From: UBA10646 sp046296295
GTDB lineage: Bacteria > Bacteroidota > Bacteroidia > Chitinophagales > Chitinophagaceae
Assembly: GCA_046296295.1 (NCBI GenBank)
Contig: JBKBLG010000011.1
Coordinates: 1 to 64,000, forward strand
Length of the DNA stretch: 64,000 bases
Reading direction: 5' to 3'
Below, one piece after another: positions 1-9,126 of the stretch. Each line of letters begins with the position of its first letter. Position 1 is the first letter of the stretch. The notes beneath the pieces were generated by a model that had not been told where the DNA came from, did no database searches, and saw only the letters and a list, made by a program, of their open reading frames with translations. The translations under genes and the position numbers were made by a program.

Positions 1-1
1 G

Positions 2-556
2 TACCCACACGATGCAAGTAAGCAATACGTATTTGTAGCCAATCATGCAAGTTATATGGATATTCCGCCGATTGTGTTGGCCTTTAATCAGCCTGTGCGT
101 GTACTTGGCAAGTACGAAATGGTAAGGTATCCGATTTTTGGAGTGATTTACAGACTTGCAGTAGTGATGGTAGATAGGCGTGATGCCGAAAGGAGAGCTA
201 AAAGTGTACGAGCACTTAAAAAGGCATTACAACTTGGTATTTCAATTTTTATTTTTCCAGAAGGTACTTTTAATGAAGATGATAGTAAGCCCTTACGGGA
301 AATGTTTGATGGCGCTTTCAGATTAGCAATTGAAACACAAACACCCATTAAGCCGATGTTGCTAATTGATGCTTTAGATAGGCTGCATCATAGTTCTATT
401 TTTTCGTTGAACCCAGGTAAAAACAGAGTGGTTTTTTTAGATGAAATTTCGGTTGATGGCCTGCAATTAAGCGATTTGCCACAGCTTAAAAGTAAAGTTA
501 CTGCTATGATGGATGCCGGGCTTCGCCGGTATCGTTCTTATCCTGCGGCGCTTTAA
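2..556 (+). CDS. 1-acyl-glycerol-3-phosphate acyltransferase (PlsC family), 5' truncated by window edge
   Basis: Lysophospholipid acyltransferase of the inner membrane, making phosphatidic acid or a related lipid. The reading frame is open from base 2 and the first ATG (56) lies inside a conserved block, so the true start is upstream of the window. Visible motifs are NHASYMD (the HX4D catalytic motif), then FPEGTF, which binds the glycerol phosphate. The C-terminus looks complete. It is followed without a gap by a copy of the window-wide motif and 44 bases later by priA in the same direction. The exact substrate cannot be told from sequence. Confidence 0.85.
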   Translation, partial: YPHDASKQYVFVANHASYMDIPPIVLAFNQPVRVLGKYEMVRYPIFGVIYRLAVVMVDRRDAERRAKSVRALKKALQLGISIFIFPEGTFNEDDSKPLREMFDGAFRLAIETQTPIKPMLLIDALDRLHHSSIFSLNPGKNRVVFLDEISVDGLQLSDLPQLKSKVTAMMDAGLRRYRSYPAAL

Positions 557-571
557 CATTTGCCGTAAGGC
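557..571 (+). repeat. ATTTACCGTAAGGT-family motif after PlsC stop
   Basis: The sequence reads ATTTGCCGTAAGGC in the direction of transcription and begins directly after the TAA of the acyltransferase gene. It is one of about 40 copies in the window. Confidence 0.85.
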
Positions 572-599
572 TACTGGTATTTATGTATTTTCGTAAGCT

Positions 600-3077
600 A
601 TGCAAGTGCAGCCGATACCTTTTTCAGAATACCATGCTTGGGCCGAAATTATTATCCCCTTGGCACTGCCGAAAAACTTTACCTGGGCTATTCCTGCTGC
701 ACTTCAACCGAAGCTAGCCATTGGCATGCGAGTAGAAGTAACTCTGGGAAAAAACAAGCGATATGCCGGTATTGTAAAGCATATTTTATATGAAGCCCCG
801 CCTTACGAAACCAAGCCCATTATTCAAATTCTAGATGAGCAGCCTATTGTATTTTCTAAGCAATTGGCTCTATGGGAGTGGATGGCTAATTACTATTTGT
901 GTACCGAAGGCGATGTTATGCAAGCTGCTTTACCCAGTAATTTAAAACTGAATAGCGAAACGGTACTCAGTTGGAACGATGCACACGAAGATGATATTAG
1001 TGATCTCGATGATAATGAGTATTTAGTAGCCGAAGCCTTGCAAATGAAACGAGAGCTTCGATTAAGCGAAATTCAGCAGATTTTAGATGGTAAGCAAGTG
1101 CATACTATTATAAAAAAATTATTAAAAAAACAAATATGCTTTGTTTGGGAAGATTTAAAGCCCAAGTATAAAGAGCGACAAGAAAATTTTGTGTACTTAC
1201 ATCCCGACTATGCCAATGATGCCGCACTTGAAAAATTGTTGAATCAACCCACAAAGGCTGCTAAGCAAATGGAGTTGTTATTGGCTTTTTTACACTTCAA
1301 TAAACAACAGGGAGGTGAAGTAAAGCAAAGTGAGTTGCTTCAAAAAGCAAATGCTACAGCAGCACAGTTGAAAAGATTGGTAGATAAAAAAATATTATAT
1401 ATAGAGCGGCGATCGGTGCACCGATTACCACAGTTACCTCCCATTAGCAAGCTCGATTTTAGTTTGTCGCCGGTACAAGCACAAGCCTTAACATTATTGC
1501 AACAAACCTTGCAAACACAGCAAGTGGTATTGTTACATGGTGTAACCGCTAGCGGCAAAACACTACTGTATGTACATGTGATAGCGAAGTACTTACAACA
1601 AGGCAAGCAGGTGTTGTATATGTTACCTGAAATTGCTTTAACCGCACAAACCATACGCCGATTACAACAACATTTCGGGGGTAATATTGCGGTATATCAT
1701 AGCAAGTTCAATCCGAACGAACGCGTAGAATTATGGCATAAAGTGCGTGAAGGTACCATACGTATTGTGCTCGGTGCACGTAGTGCCATGTTGCTTCCTT
1801 TTCAAGATTTAGGACTTATAATAATTGATGAAGAGCACGATGCTAGTTACAAACAGCAAGATCCTGCACCTAGGTATCATGCCCGCGATACCGCTATATA
1901 TTATGCAAGTTTGCATCAGGCCAAAGTAATATTAGGGAGTGCAACACCAAGTATTGAAAGTTATTATAATGCCCTTACGGGTAAATACGGACTTGTTACT
2001 TTAAGTGAACGTTATGCCGATGTAGCATTACCTGCTATTGAAATGGTAGATACTAGAATGTTAGCAAAAGAACATAAGGCTAAAGTATTATTGTCGCCGG
2101 CATTGCACGAAGCCATTACACAAACTTTGGCAGCACATAAGCAGGTGATAATTTTCCAAAACAGGCGAGGATACACGCCCTATCAAGTGTGCGGCGCTTG
2201 TGGTTGGGTGCCACAGTGTAGGCATTGTAGTGTTAGTTTAACCTATCATAAAAGTGCTAATAAGCTAAGTTGCCATTATTGTGGCACACATTATCCCGTC
2301 GTAAATACTTGTCAAGCTTGTGGAAGTAGCGCCTTTGTAGAAAAAAACTTTGGTACCGAACGTGTAGAAGAAGCTTTTGCAGAAGCGTTTCCGCATGCAA
2401 AAGTGGCTCGTATGGATTATGATAGTGTAAAAGGCAAGTACGATCACGATAACCTGATTCAACAATTCGAGCAACAAAAAATTGATATACTTGTAGGTAC
2501 GCAAATGCTCGTTAAAGGGCTCGACTTTGCACACGTACAATTAGTAGGTGTATTAGATGCCGACGGGCTGTTGCATTTCTCCGATTTTAGAGTGAATGAG
2601 CGTGCCTATCAATTATTAGAGCAAGTAAGCGGTCGGGCCGGACGTAAAGATGGGTTGGGTAAAGTATTGATACAAGTAAGCGATGTGCAACATCCTGTTC
2701 TGCAATTTGTACGAAATCACGATTTCAAAGCGCTATACGATTTTGAACTACCTAATCGGCAACTATTTCAATACCCACCTTTTAGCCGTGTTATTAAGCT
2801 TACGTTTCGGCACAAACAATCGCATATTGCAGAAGATGCTGCACATTGGGTAATGAAAGGCCTTGCGGCAAATTATGGAACATTTATACAAGGCCCTGCA
2901 CAACCAGTTATCAATCGTATTCGCAACGAATACTTGTGGGAAGTTTTGATAAAGTTGCCCCGTAATACTAAGCTAATAGCACAATGTAAGCAAGCTATAC
3001 GCCAACAAATACAAATACTACAAAGCGACAAAACGTATCGTTCGGTACACGTAATTCCTGATGTTGATGTGATTTAG
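600..3077 (+). CDS. priA: Primosomal protein N' (replication restart helicase PriA)
   Basis: 3'-to-5' superfamily 2 helicase that reloads the replisome at stalled forks. The 825 residues are full length for the family. Walker A is GVTASGKT at residues 314-321 and the Walker B/DEAH-type box is DEEH at 410-413. A zinc-binding cysteine cluster spans about residues 531-574, with CGACGW and CHYCG. An N-terminal DNA-binding domain precedes the helicase core. ATG at 600 is the first start after the upstream gene. The gene contains two copies of the window motif (1972-1986 and 2861-2873) and ends 7 bases from the convergent hydroxylase gene, so the two share a very short terminator space. Confidence 0.97.
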   Translation: MQVQPIPFSEYHAWAEIIIPLALPKNFTWAIPAALQPKLAIGMRVEVTLGKNKRYAGIVKHILYEAPPYETKPIIQILDEQPIVFSKQLALWEWMANYYLCTEGDVMQAALPSNLKLNSETVLSWNDAHEDDISDLDDNEYLVAEALQMKRELRLSEIQQILDGKQVHTIIKKLLKKQICFVWEDLKPKYKERQENFVYLHPDYANDAALEKLLNQPTKAAKQMELLLAFLHFNKQQGGEVKQSELLQKANATAAQLKRLVDKKILYIERRSVHRLPQLPPISKLDFSLSPVQAQALTLLQQTLQTQQVVLLHGVTASGKTLLYVHVIAKYLQQGKQVLYMLPEIALTAQTIRRLQQHFGGNIAVYHSKFNPNERVELWHKVREGTIRIVLGARSAMLLPFQDLGLIIIDEEHDASYKQQDPAPRYHARDTAIYYASLHQAKVILGSATPSIESYYNALTGKYGLVTLSERYADVALPAIEMVDTRMLAKEHKAKVLLSPALHEAITQTLAAHKQVIIFQNRRGYTPYQVCGACGWVPQCRHCSVSLTYHKSANKLSCHYCGTHYPVVNTCQACGSSAFVEKNFGTERVEEAFAEAFPHAKVARMDYDSVKGKYDHDNLIQQFEQQKIDILVGTQMLVKGLDFAHVQLVGVLDADGLLHFSDFRVNERAYQLLEQVSGRAGRKDGLGKVLIQVSDVQHPVLQFVRNHDFKALYDFELPNRQLFQYPPFSRVIKLTFRHKQSHIAEDAAHWVMKGLAANYGTFIQGPAQPVINRIRNEYLWEVLIKLPRNTKLIAQCKQAIRQQIQILQSDKTYRSVHVIPDVDVI

Positions 3078-3082
3078 TAAAT

Positions 3083-3094
3083 ATTTACGTAAGT
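3083..3094. repeat. TTACGTAA variant of the window motif between convergent genes
   Basis: ATTTACGTAAGT carries the perfect 8-base palindrome TTACGTAA. It follows the priA stop by 5 bases and also supplies the TAA stop codon of the convergent minus-strand gene (LT-stop from CTT ACG TAA). Confidence 0.7.
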
Positions 3095-4290
3095 ACATAA
3101 TTGCTATATGCTGCTTTAATACGTTTGTGAAAAATACCGCATACCAACAAACTACAAGCATGTAGTGCCAATATTGTAAAGCTAGGGAATATAGCATAGG
3201 CAAGCAGCAGCACAAGGTTCAGGCGAATGTATTCTAAGTATAGCACCCATTGCTTTTGTTCTAGCATAGCGCCATTATGTATACAGCTTAAAATAATCCA
3301 AGCAAACAAAAGTGCAAATGCAATTCCATGAATGTAGTGTTCGAATAAAATGGTAAAGAATAATACCAACAAAGTTATAGTAGTATTAATGGTAATATTT
3401 CTGCGTAGCGCTTCACTTACTATTTGATTGTGGTTAGTACGTAATAGTTTACGTTCTAAAAAGCTGCGAATTCTTGGGTCTATCGCTTCTGGTGAGCGAA
3501 ATGGTAGTGTTAGTTTGCGGCGTATTCCTTTTGTTCTTTGTATCGCAACTGCTAATTCTAAGATAAAGTGAAAATGTTGCCATAGAAAGCTGTAGCTGTT
3601 CAGCGGCTTTGTAATGCCGTATTTTGGTGTTTCGGTTTCAGGTGCAAATGTGCCAAAGAGCTTATCCCATATAATGAGTACATCGCCATAATTTTTATCG
3701 AGATAACAAGTATTACAACTATGGTGTACACGGTGGTGCGATGGGGTAACGAACAGGTATTCTAACCAGCCAAGCTTTCCTACCAATTGTGTATGTGTGA
3801 AAAACGGGTAAGCCCCATGAATTAGCAACATTATTGCTACCGCTTTCGGATCGAACCCTAAGAGTGGTAGTACACTCCAAAAGCCCCCTCTGATAACGGC
3901 TTGCAGCATTGTAATACGAGCAGAAACAGTATAATTAAAATCTTCGCTTTGGTGGTGTATGCCATGCACGCCCCACAACGCCGATACCTCGTGCCCCCAA
4001 CGATGATACCAGTACCAAACAAAATCTGTAGCCAAAAATAAAAGCAGCCATATCCACCATGCACTAGCAATGTTAAATAAGCGATGTTGCTCAAAAATCC
4101 ACTGATACCAATATACAAAGAGGGCGGTGGTAAGTAGGTCGCATACTCTTTCGGCTATACCAACGTTAAGGTTAGCTATGCTTTCATTAAAGCTATGAAC
4201 GGTAATGGCTTTCTTTTGTGCTAGTCGGTACTCTAGCCACATCAATAATAAAAACAGAGGCACTGCTAATGCCAGCCAGTTGAGTTGCAT
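3085..4290 (-). CDS. Sterol desaturase/fatty acid hydroxylase family membrane protein
   Basis: Di-iron integral membrane oxygenase of the fatty acid hydroxylase superfamily, 401 residues. The histidine ligands are visible as HRWGH (HX3H, residues 96-100), HGIHH (HX2HH, 109-113) and HRVHH (HX2HH, 186-190), with further histidines at about 158 and 166. Several hydrophobic segments flank these boxes, and extra C-terminal membrane segments (about residues 300-385) follow the core. In Bacteroidota such proteins modify lipid acyl chains or isoprenoids, but the substrate cannot be assigned. The stop codon is formed by the motif variant at 3083-3094. Confidence 0.85.
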   Translation of the reverse strand: MQLNWLALAVPLFLLLMWLEYRLAQKKAITVHSFNESIANLNVGIAERVCDLLTTALFVYWYQWIFEQHRLFNIASAWWIWLLLFLATDFVWYWYHRWGHEVSALWGVHGIHHQSEDFNYTVSARITMLQAVIRGGFWSVLPLLGFDPKAVAIMLLIHGAYPFFTHTQLVGKLGWLEYLFVTPSHHRVHHSCNTCYLDKNYGDVLIIWDKLFGTFAPETETPKYGITKPLNSYSFLWQHFHFILELAVAIQRTKGIRRKLTLPFRSPEAIDPRIRSFLERKLLRTNHNQIVSEALRRNITINTTITLLVLFFTILFEHYIHGIAFALLFAWIILSCIHNGAMLEQKQWVLYLEYIRLNLVLLLAYAIFPSFTILALHACSLLVCGIFHKRIKAAYSNYVLT

Positions 4291-4358
4291 ACGTTTTATT
4301 TAGTCTACAAAAATAGTAGGGTATTTTAAACAACCAAAAATGCTCTTGCAAGCGCTAA

Positions 4359-4371
4359 CCTTACGGTAAAT
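4359..4371 (-). repeat. Window motif, downstream of the minus-strand outer-membrane gene
   Basis: CCTTACGGTAAAT on plus, that is ATTTACCGTAAGG in the direction of the upstream minus-strand gene. It lies 75 bases after that gene's stop, in a 155-base gap. Confidence 0.85.
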
Positions 4372-4445
4372 GTTGAACTACGTTTACAACTTAATTGTAG
4401 ATTGTTTTAATGGCTGCGGTTGGTAAGTACTATGTAAGAGCATTA

Positions 4446-7145
4446 CTATAAATCGTATTTCACACTTGCTATGCCATGTATACCAACTAAGGGTACTTGG
4501 TATAAACTTTGTTGTAATACTTGCACGTTGGCATTGGTATAAAATTTTTGATTCGCTAAGTTCAACGCCTTTACATAAAAGGTCAAATGCTTTTTTGGGA
4601 AGCCAATATTGAATTCTGCATCGGTGAAGAATAATGTAGCTTGCTTGTTGCCGCCAATATCGCCGTTGTACCATTCTGAACTTAGTATAACATTGGCATT
4701 TTTACCTATTATAACACGTTGTCTTAGCAATGCCTTTATGATTGCGTTAAGATTATTACTATTGTTAATAGTTTGACTAAAATTGATGCTTGTAATAGTG
4801 TAAAATAGGCTAGCTGAAGCAAAGTATTTTTTTCGTATGTTAAATTTAGAATTAGCAAAAGCATAAAGAAATGTTGCAGTACCAGTTTTAATACGATTGG
4901 TAATTAGTATTAGATTTTCATTAATATTAGCTCCTATGCCAAATGAGCCTAGCGGTTGCCTTTTTTTATTTTCAATATTGTTATTGATAGTGAAGCTAAA
5001 AGATTGTAATGGCTTACGTATAAAACTATCTGTAGTAAACTGAATGATATCTTGTAGGTTGCTGGTTAATATTGGATTTCTGTTTCTTATTTCATACTCA
5101 AATTGCACAAGGGTACTTAACTTGGCTTTTGGAATACTAAATGCCATGATAGTATTAAGCTTGATAGTTTTAATAGGGCTACTTGTATGTTTATAACTTG
5201 TGAAGTTATTTATATTTCTACTGAATAGTATGCTTGTTTGTTGATATTCTGGTAGTGCATTTTCGGCCATGCTAAAACTTGTTTGAAAGTAATTTCTAGC
5301 TTTCTTACCTAAATAGAATTTGTGCATGATTTCTGCTTCATACTCGGGAAAAATGTAAGAAAGATTAATGCTATTTTCGTGACGTTGGGCTGCAAAAACA
5401 CCTGCTTTAACTTTAACGGATAAAGGAATGGTTGCAATGGTAATATTCTGTTGATAGTTAGAGCTAAGTCTAAAGAAGTCGTAAACTCCATTATTCGCAA
5501 ATGATGATAGTGAAGTATCTCTTAAGCTAGCGTTATTCGATTTGAACAATAAGTTGTTTTGTACGGAAAAGCGTTGCCAATGAGCTTTTAAGTGGTATAC
5601 TTTAACATTATTCCTGCGCTTAGTGGCTTGCTCAATAGTAAACTCACTGTTCTGATTTGTAAGTTTTACGCCTTGCTGTAATTGACTGTAAGTAGCTGGT
5701 AGTTGAAATATAGTAGGCCAATCTGCAGAAAAACTATTAGCTAATTGTATGTTGTTGTTAAAGCTATAACTACCGTTTAGAACATAAGCTTTATTGCTAT
5801 GCACTCTTTTGGTATAAGTTACTTGTGTTTGTATAAAATGCCAATTATTACCAATGCTATTATAAAATTGGCGAGGATCGTTGTTAATTGAAGCGATACT
5901 TTGTTGTTGATTAATTGCATTATTGCGATAATATTGAACAAAGGTGTTAACGCGACTATTGCTATTAGCTTGGTAATCGTTTGAATAGGTAATTGTTATA
6001 AATGATGGCTTATTGGTAATTAAGTTAGTATCTGTTCTACTAACAAAAAGGTTGTTGTTGAGTATGGTAGATGTATAAAAAGTTTCTTGATTTTGTTGGT
6101 CGGTAACATTGGCAAATTCTAACTTTTGCTTAAGTCTATTCGTTGCAGGTAAGGTTACTTGAAAGTTGTTGGAAAATTGCTTGTTTCTAATGTAACGTTC
6201 GTTATTGAAGTTGTTAATTGTAGCAAGTTGTAGTCCATTCATTAGCCAGTCGCTTGCATTTCTAACAATCGCGGGTTGCGATTCGTTGTATTCTTGTGTT
6301 CCGATGCCCTTGCCAATAGAGTTGAAATTGCCAATATATCCCATTTTTATTTTTCCATAAATAGAGAATAACACAGGATTAATATAGTAGCGTTGGTTAG
6401 TGCCTCCACCAACTTCACCACTACCAAAAGCAGCCTTTAGTTTGGCTTTATTAAGCGTTAAGTTTAAGAAAACTCTATTTTCATTTTTTAATCCCTTGAG
6501 TAGCGTGTTTTTGTTTTGATTTTCGAGGGCTTGCACTACATCAATAACATGAATTGGCAAGTTGTTAATTAGTAGGTTTACTTTATCTGCCATTATTTCT
6601 TCGCCATCAATCATTATTTTCTCAACAGGTTTCTTTTTGTAGAGTAAAGTGCCATCATCTTTTACTTCAAAATCGGGGAGTTTCAATAGCAAGTCTTTTA
6701 ACTGTCTTTCATCGCCTTCTTTAAAGGCACTTGCTCTATGAAAAGTGGTATCTCCTCGTTGCCAAACTGGGGGAGCTTTAATGGTAATACCTTCAAGGTT
6801 ATTCACTTTCAATAATAGTGTAGCTTTAATGGTGATACTTACCTGTGATGGTGTGGCACATACTACCTCGTATTTTTCGTAATTAACATGTGTAATTGTA
6901 ATGCGGATACTATCGCTATGGGCATTTGTAATGTTGATGTTAAAGGTAGAATCATTACCGGTGTTGGTATAAGCCAGTACTAATTTGTTATTGGTACTGG
7001 CTACTTTTACATAGGCATTGGTAACACCCTTGCCATTTGAATTGGTGATAACGCCTTTTATAAGCACCGATTGTGTGAATGCTCGTAAGCTACTTGTAAA
7101 TACTAGTAGATAAGTAAATAAAATAGCAATAAAAGCTTTATACAT
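4446..7145 (-). CDS. Outer membrane beta-barrel protein, TonB-receptor-like, with carboxypeptidase-regulatory-like domain
   Basis: 899-residue exported protein of the large Bacteroidota outer-membrane family. It has a signal peptide (about residues 1-25, ending in AFTQS), a beta-sandwich regulatory-like domain (about 27-115), a degenerate plug (LLLKLPDFEVKDDG, KIMIDGEE, NNLPIHVIDVVQ, about 145-210) and a long Asn/Gln/Ser-rich barrel. No clear TonB box is visible. It starts 17 bases after the GLPGLI gene 7163-7873 and both read on the minus strand, so they probably form one transcript. I found no copy of the window motif anywhere in this pair. The ligand is unknown. Confidence 0.8.
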   Translation of the reverse strand: MYKAFIAILFTYLLVFTSSLRAFTQSVLIKGVITNSNGKGVTNAYVKVASTNNKLVLAYTNTGNDSTFNINITNAHSDSIRITITHVNYEKYEVVCATPSQVSITIKATLLLKVNNLEGITIKAPPVWQRGDTTFHRASAFKEGDERQLKDLLLKLPDFEVKDDGTLLYKKKPVEKIMIDGEEIMADKVNLLINNLPIHVIDVVQALENQNKNTLLKGLKNENRVFLNLTLNKAKLKAAFGSGEVGGGTNQRYYINPVLFSIYGKIKMGYIGNFNSIGKGIGTQEYNESQPAIVRNASDWLMNGLQLATINNFNNERYIRNKQFSNNFQVTLPATNRLKQKLEFANVTDQQNQETFYTSTILNNNLFVSRTDTNLITNKPSFITITYSNDYQANSNSRVNTFVQYYRNNAINQQQSIASINNDPRQFYNSIGNNWHFIQTQVTYTKRVHSNKAYVLNGSYSFNNNIQLANSFSADWPTIFQLPATYSQLQQGVKLTNQNSEFTIEQATKRRNNVKVYHLKAHWQRFSVQNNLLFKSNNASLRDTSLSSFANNGVYDFFRLSSNYQQNITIATIPLSVKVKAGVFAAQRHENSINLSYIFPEYEAEIMHKFYLGKKARNYFQTSFSMAENALPEYQQTSILFSRNINNFTSYKHTSSPIKTIKLNTIMAFSIPKAKLSTLVQFEYEIRNRNPILTSNLQDIIQFTTDSFIRKPLQSFSFTINNNIENKKRQPLGSFGIGANINENLILITNRIKTGTATFLYAFANSKFNIRKKYFASASLFYTITSINFSQTINNSNNLNAIIKALLRQRVIIGKNANVILSSEWYNGDIGGNKQATLFFTDAEFNIGFPKKHLTFYVKALNLANQKFYTNANVQVLQQSLYQVPLVGIHGIASVKYDL

Positions 7146-7162
7146 GAAGGTTGGAAATACTA

Positions 7163-7873
7163 TTAAGATGCTTTTCTAAAAGGTGCTAGGGTTCTAAAAG
7201 GTTCATTAAATTCTGCAGGCCAGAATATCGCATCGTTAATAGGTTCATTCATGCGGTAATTTTGTAAATTGAATGAAAGATTATATGCTGGGATTTTGCC
7301 TTCAATAACTAAGCCAGGTAATCCTATAAGGCCAAAAAAGTTGTTATTGCAAGGTATGTCTGAACAAAACCAAACATCGAAATTGATACTTCCGGTGGGG
7401 CTAAGCCACTTTGCTCTTTGGCAGGTAAAGCCTGCTATTACTTTTATTTCAGGGAGTATTTGCCAATTTTGATAATTGGGGTCAAATTTTCTAACCGAAT
7501 TTGATGGTTTGTCAATTAATTTATTATTAGAATCAGTTCTATGTCTCATAATCAGAGAATCGGTGCTGATATAATAAACATATTGTATTGTATCGGTGCT
7601 TAGCGTTAGACCGATACTGCCATGATCATTTGTATTGATATCAATAGTGCCATCGGGATAGTCTTTTAGGTACAATGGCTTTAAGTAGCTAATGCATCTT
7701 GTATTGGTGGTATATAAATAACCATCGTAGTTGACATCAAAAGTTTTTGCCGGTAAGCCGTCGGCATCGCTAATAGTTCGTAGCATGGTAACTTTATAAG
7801 AGGCAGTTATGTTTTGAGCTGTAGCTATTACAATACTGCTTAGCATATAAGTTAATAGAACAATCCTTTTCAT
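7163..7873 (-). CDS. GLPGLI family exported protein
   Basis: 236 residues with a cleavable signal peptide (MKRIVLLTYMLSSIVIATAQ). The name-giving motif appears as GLIGLPGLVIEG near residue 183. The GLPGLI family is restricted to Bacteroidota, has no known biochemical function and is commonly encoded next to an outer-membrane barrel protein, as here. The ATG at 7873 directly precedes the signal peptide. The upstream 300 bases are AT-rich and probably carry the promoter. Confidence 0.85.
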   Translation of the reverse strand: MKRIVLLTYMLSSIVIATAQNITASYKVTMLRTISDADGLPAKTFDVNYDGYLYTTNTRCISYLKPLYLKDYPDGTIDINTNDHGSIGLTLSTDTIQYVYYISTDSLIMRHRTDSNNKLIDKPSNSVRKFDPNYQNWQILPEIKVIAGFTCQRAKWLSPTGSINFDVWFCSDIPCNNNFFGLIGLPGLVIEGKIPAYNLSFNLQNYRMNEPINDAIFWPAEFNEPFRTLAPFRKAS

Positions 7874-8179
7874 AAGCGCTTTTCATAAATTAAAAAAAAT
7901 ATATATAGCGTAGTAAAGATATAGTGTGTTTTAAAATTTTTCATTAAAACATGTAAAATATATGTTAACAATAAAATCTGTAAGGTTGCAATCTTAGTTT
8001 AGAGTAGAATGCTTACTTGTATGGGTGTTCGCAACTTTTATAAGAAGTAATATGGGTATACAAGCTCTTTTAATTGTGCACTATCACAGTTAAAAGAGCT
8101 TACAAATACTGCTCGTAAGTGCATTAAAAATTAAGTAAATTGTACTCGAAATACAATGATTCGTTTTTACTCAGCTTTA
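7874..8179. other. Intergenic region, 306 bases
   Basis: AT-rich gap upstream of the GLPGLI gene and downstream of panC, both on the minus strand. Apart from the long inverted repeat at 8062-8101 I see no gene, RNA or motif copy. Confidence 0.6.
8062..8101. repeat. Long inverted repeat (17-base arms, 6-base loop)
   Basis: Arms 8062-8078 (AAGCTCTTTTAATTGTG) and 8085-8101 match at 16 of 17 positions, the exception being a possible G-U pair. No T-run follows on either strand, so it is not a standard intrinsic terminator, although it lies 78 bases after the panC stop. Confidence 0.75.
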
Positions 8180-9025
8180 TTATATAACATAATTATCTAT
8201 CAATCTTACTTCACCTAAAAAGGCTGCTACAAGTACAACGAGTGGTGTACTGCCATCCCAATCGGTTATGGGTTCGAGTGTGTGTGCATGCGCAAGGCTT
8301 ACATAATCAATACTGGTAAAACCTGCATCGAGTAGTTGTTGTGCTGCATTACTGGCTAAAGTAGTAGTATCGCCTGGTTGAAGCTTACTTTTAATGAATT
8401 GCATTGCTTTGTAAATGGCTGTGGCCTGTTGGCGTTGTTCCGGATTCAAACGCATATTTCTGCTGCTCATTGCCAAGCCATCGGCCTCTCTTACTGTTGG
8501 TGCAATAATTATCTCGGTTGCAATGGGTATTGTTTTTACCAGTTGCGTTAGTACCATACATTGTTGATAATCTTTCTGGCCGAGTAACATTTTACCGCAA
8601 GGTACTATGTTCAACAAACGGTGTACTACCTGACAAACGCCTTGAAAATGACCGGGACGGTGGCTACCTTCAAACACGGTTTCTAAAAAACCTAACTCGT
8701 AATGGCGTGTCGCTTGTGTGCCTTGCGGATACATTTCTTGCACCGAGGGTAAGAAAAGCAAATGGCAGCCAACCGACTCTAACAAGCGAATATCGTTAGC
8801 TATGGTGATGGGGTATTTGGCAAAATCGTCGGGGTTATTGAACTGCGTAGGATTAACGAAAATGCTGCAAATCGTAAAAAGTTCTAAGGATAGGCTTTGT
8901 TGTATCAATGATAGATGGCCTTGGTGTAAGGCACCCATAGTGGGTACAAACCCGGTTTGAGAGCGGGTGATTTGTTGTTGTTGTAGGTGTTGCTGCAATG
9001 CTGTAACGGTGGTACAAACAATCAT
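8180..9025 (-). CDS. panC: Pantothenate synthetase
   Basis: ATP-dependent condensation of pantoate with beta-alanine in pantothenate and CoA synthesis, in the cytoplasm. 281 residues when started at the ATG at 9025, which gives MIVCTTVTAL and the usual distance to the nucleotide-binding HXGH motif (HQGH, residues 34-37, in FVPTMGALHQGH). The KMSKS-equivalent appears as AMSSRNMRL. The longer upstream reading (to 9136) would run through the promoter of the divergent gene and was rejected. panD, supplying beta-alanine, is in the same window at 26239-26583 but not linked. One motif copy lies inside at 8591-8603, read as PCGK. Confidence 0.95.
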   Translation of the reverse strand: MIVCTTVTALQQHLQQQQITRSQTGFVPTMGALHQGHLSLIQQSLSLELFTICSIFVNPTQFNNPDDFAKYPITIANDIRLLESVGCHLLFLPSVQEMYPQGTQATRHYELGFLETVFEGSHRPGHFQGVCQVVHRLLNIVPCGKMLLGQKDYQQCMVLTQLVKTIPIATEIIIAPTVREADGLAMSSRNMRLNPEQRQQATAIYKAMQFIKSKLQPGDTTTLASNAAQQLLDAGFTSIDYVSLAHAHTLEPITDWDGSTPLVVLVAAFLGEVRLIDNYVI

Positions 9026-9061
9026 AATGCTAATTGGTTCTATGCCTTTTGGTGCAATGTA

Positions 9062-9091
9062 TTGTGATTCGGTGGTATTTGTGTACTTTTG
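9062..9091 (+). promoter_or_regulatory. Bacteroidota-type promoter of the GT5-domain gene
   Basis: TTG at 9062-9064 and TACTTTTG at 9084-9091 (consensus TAnnTTTG) are separated by 19 bases, the spacing known for Bacteroidota primary sigma promoters. The start codon at 9127 lies 36 bases downstream. Confidence 0.65.
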
Positions 9092-9126
9092 CACACTTTC
9101 CGAATTTACCCCAAATTCTACACGTA

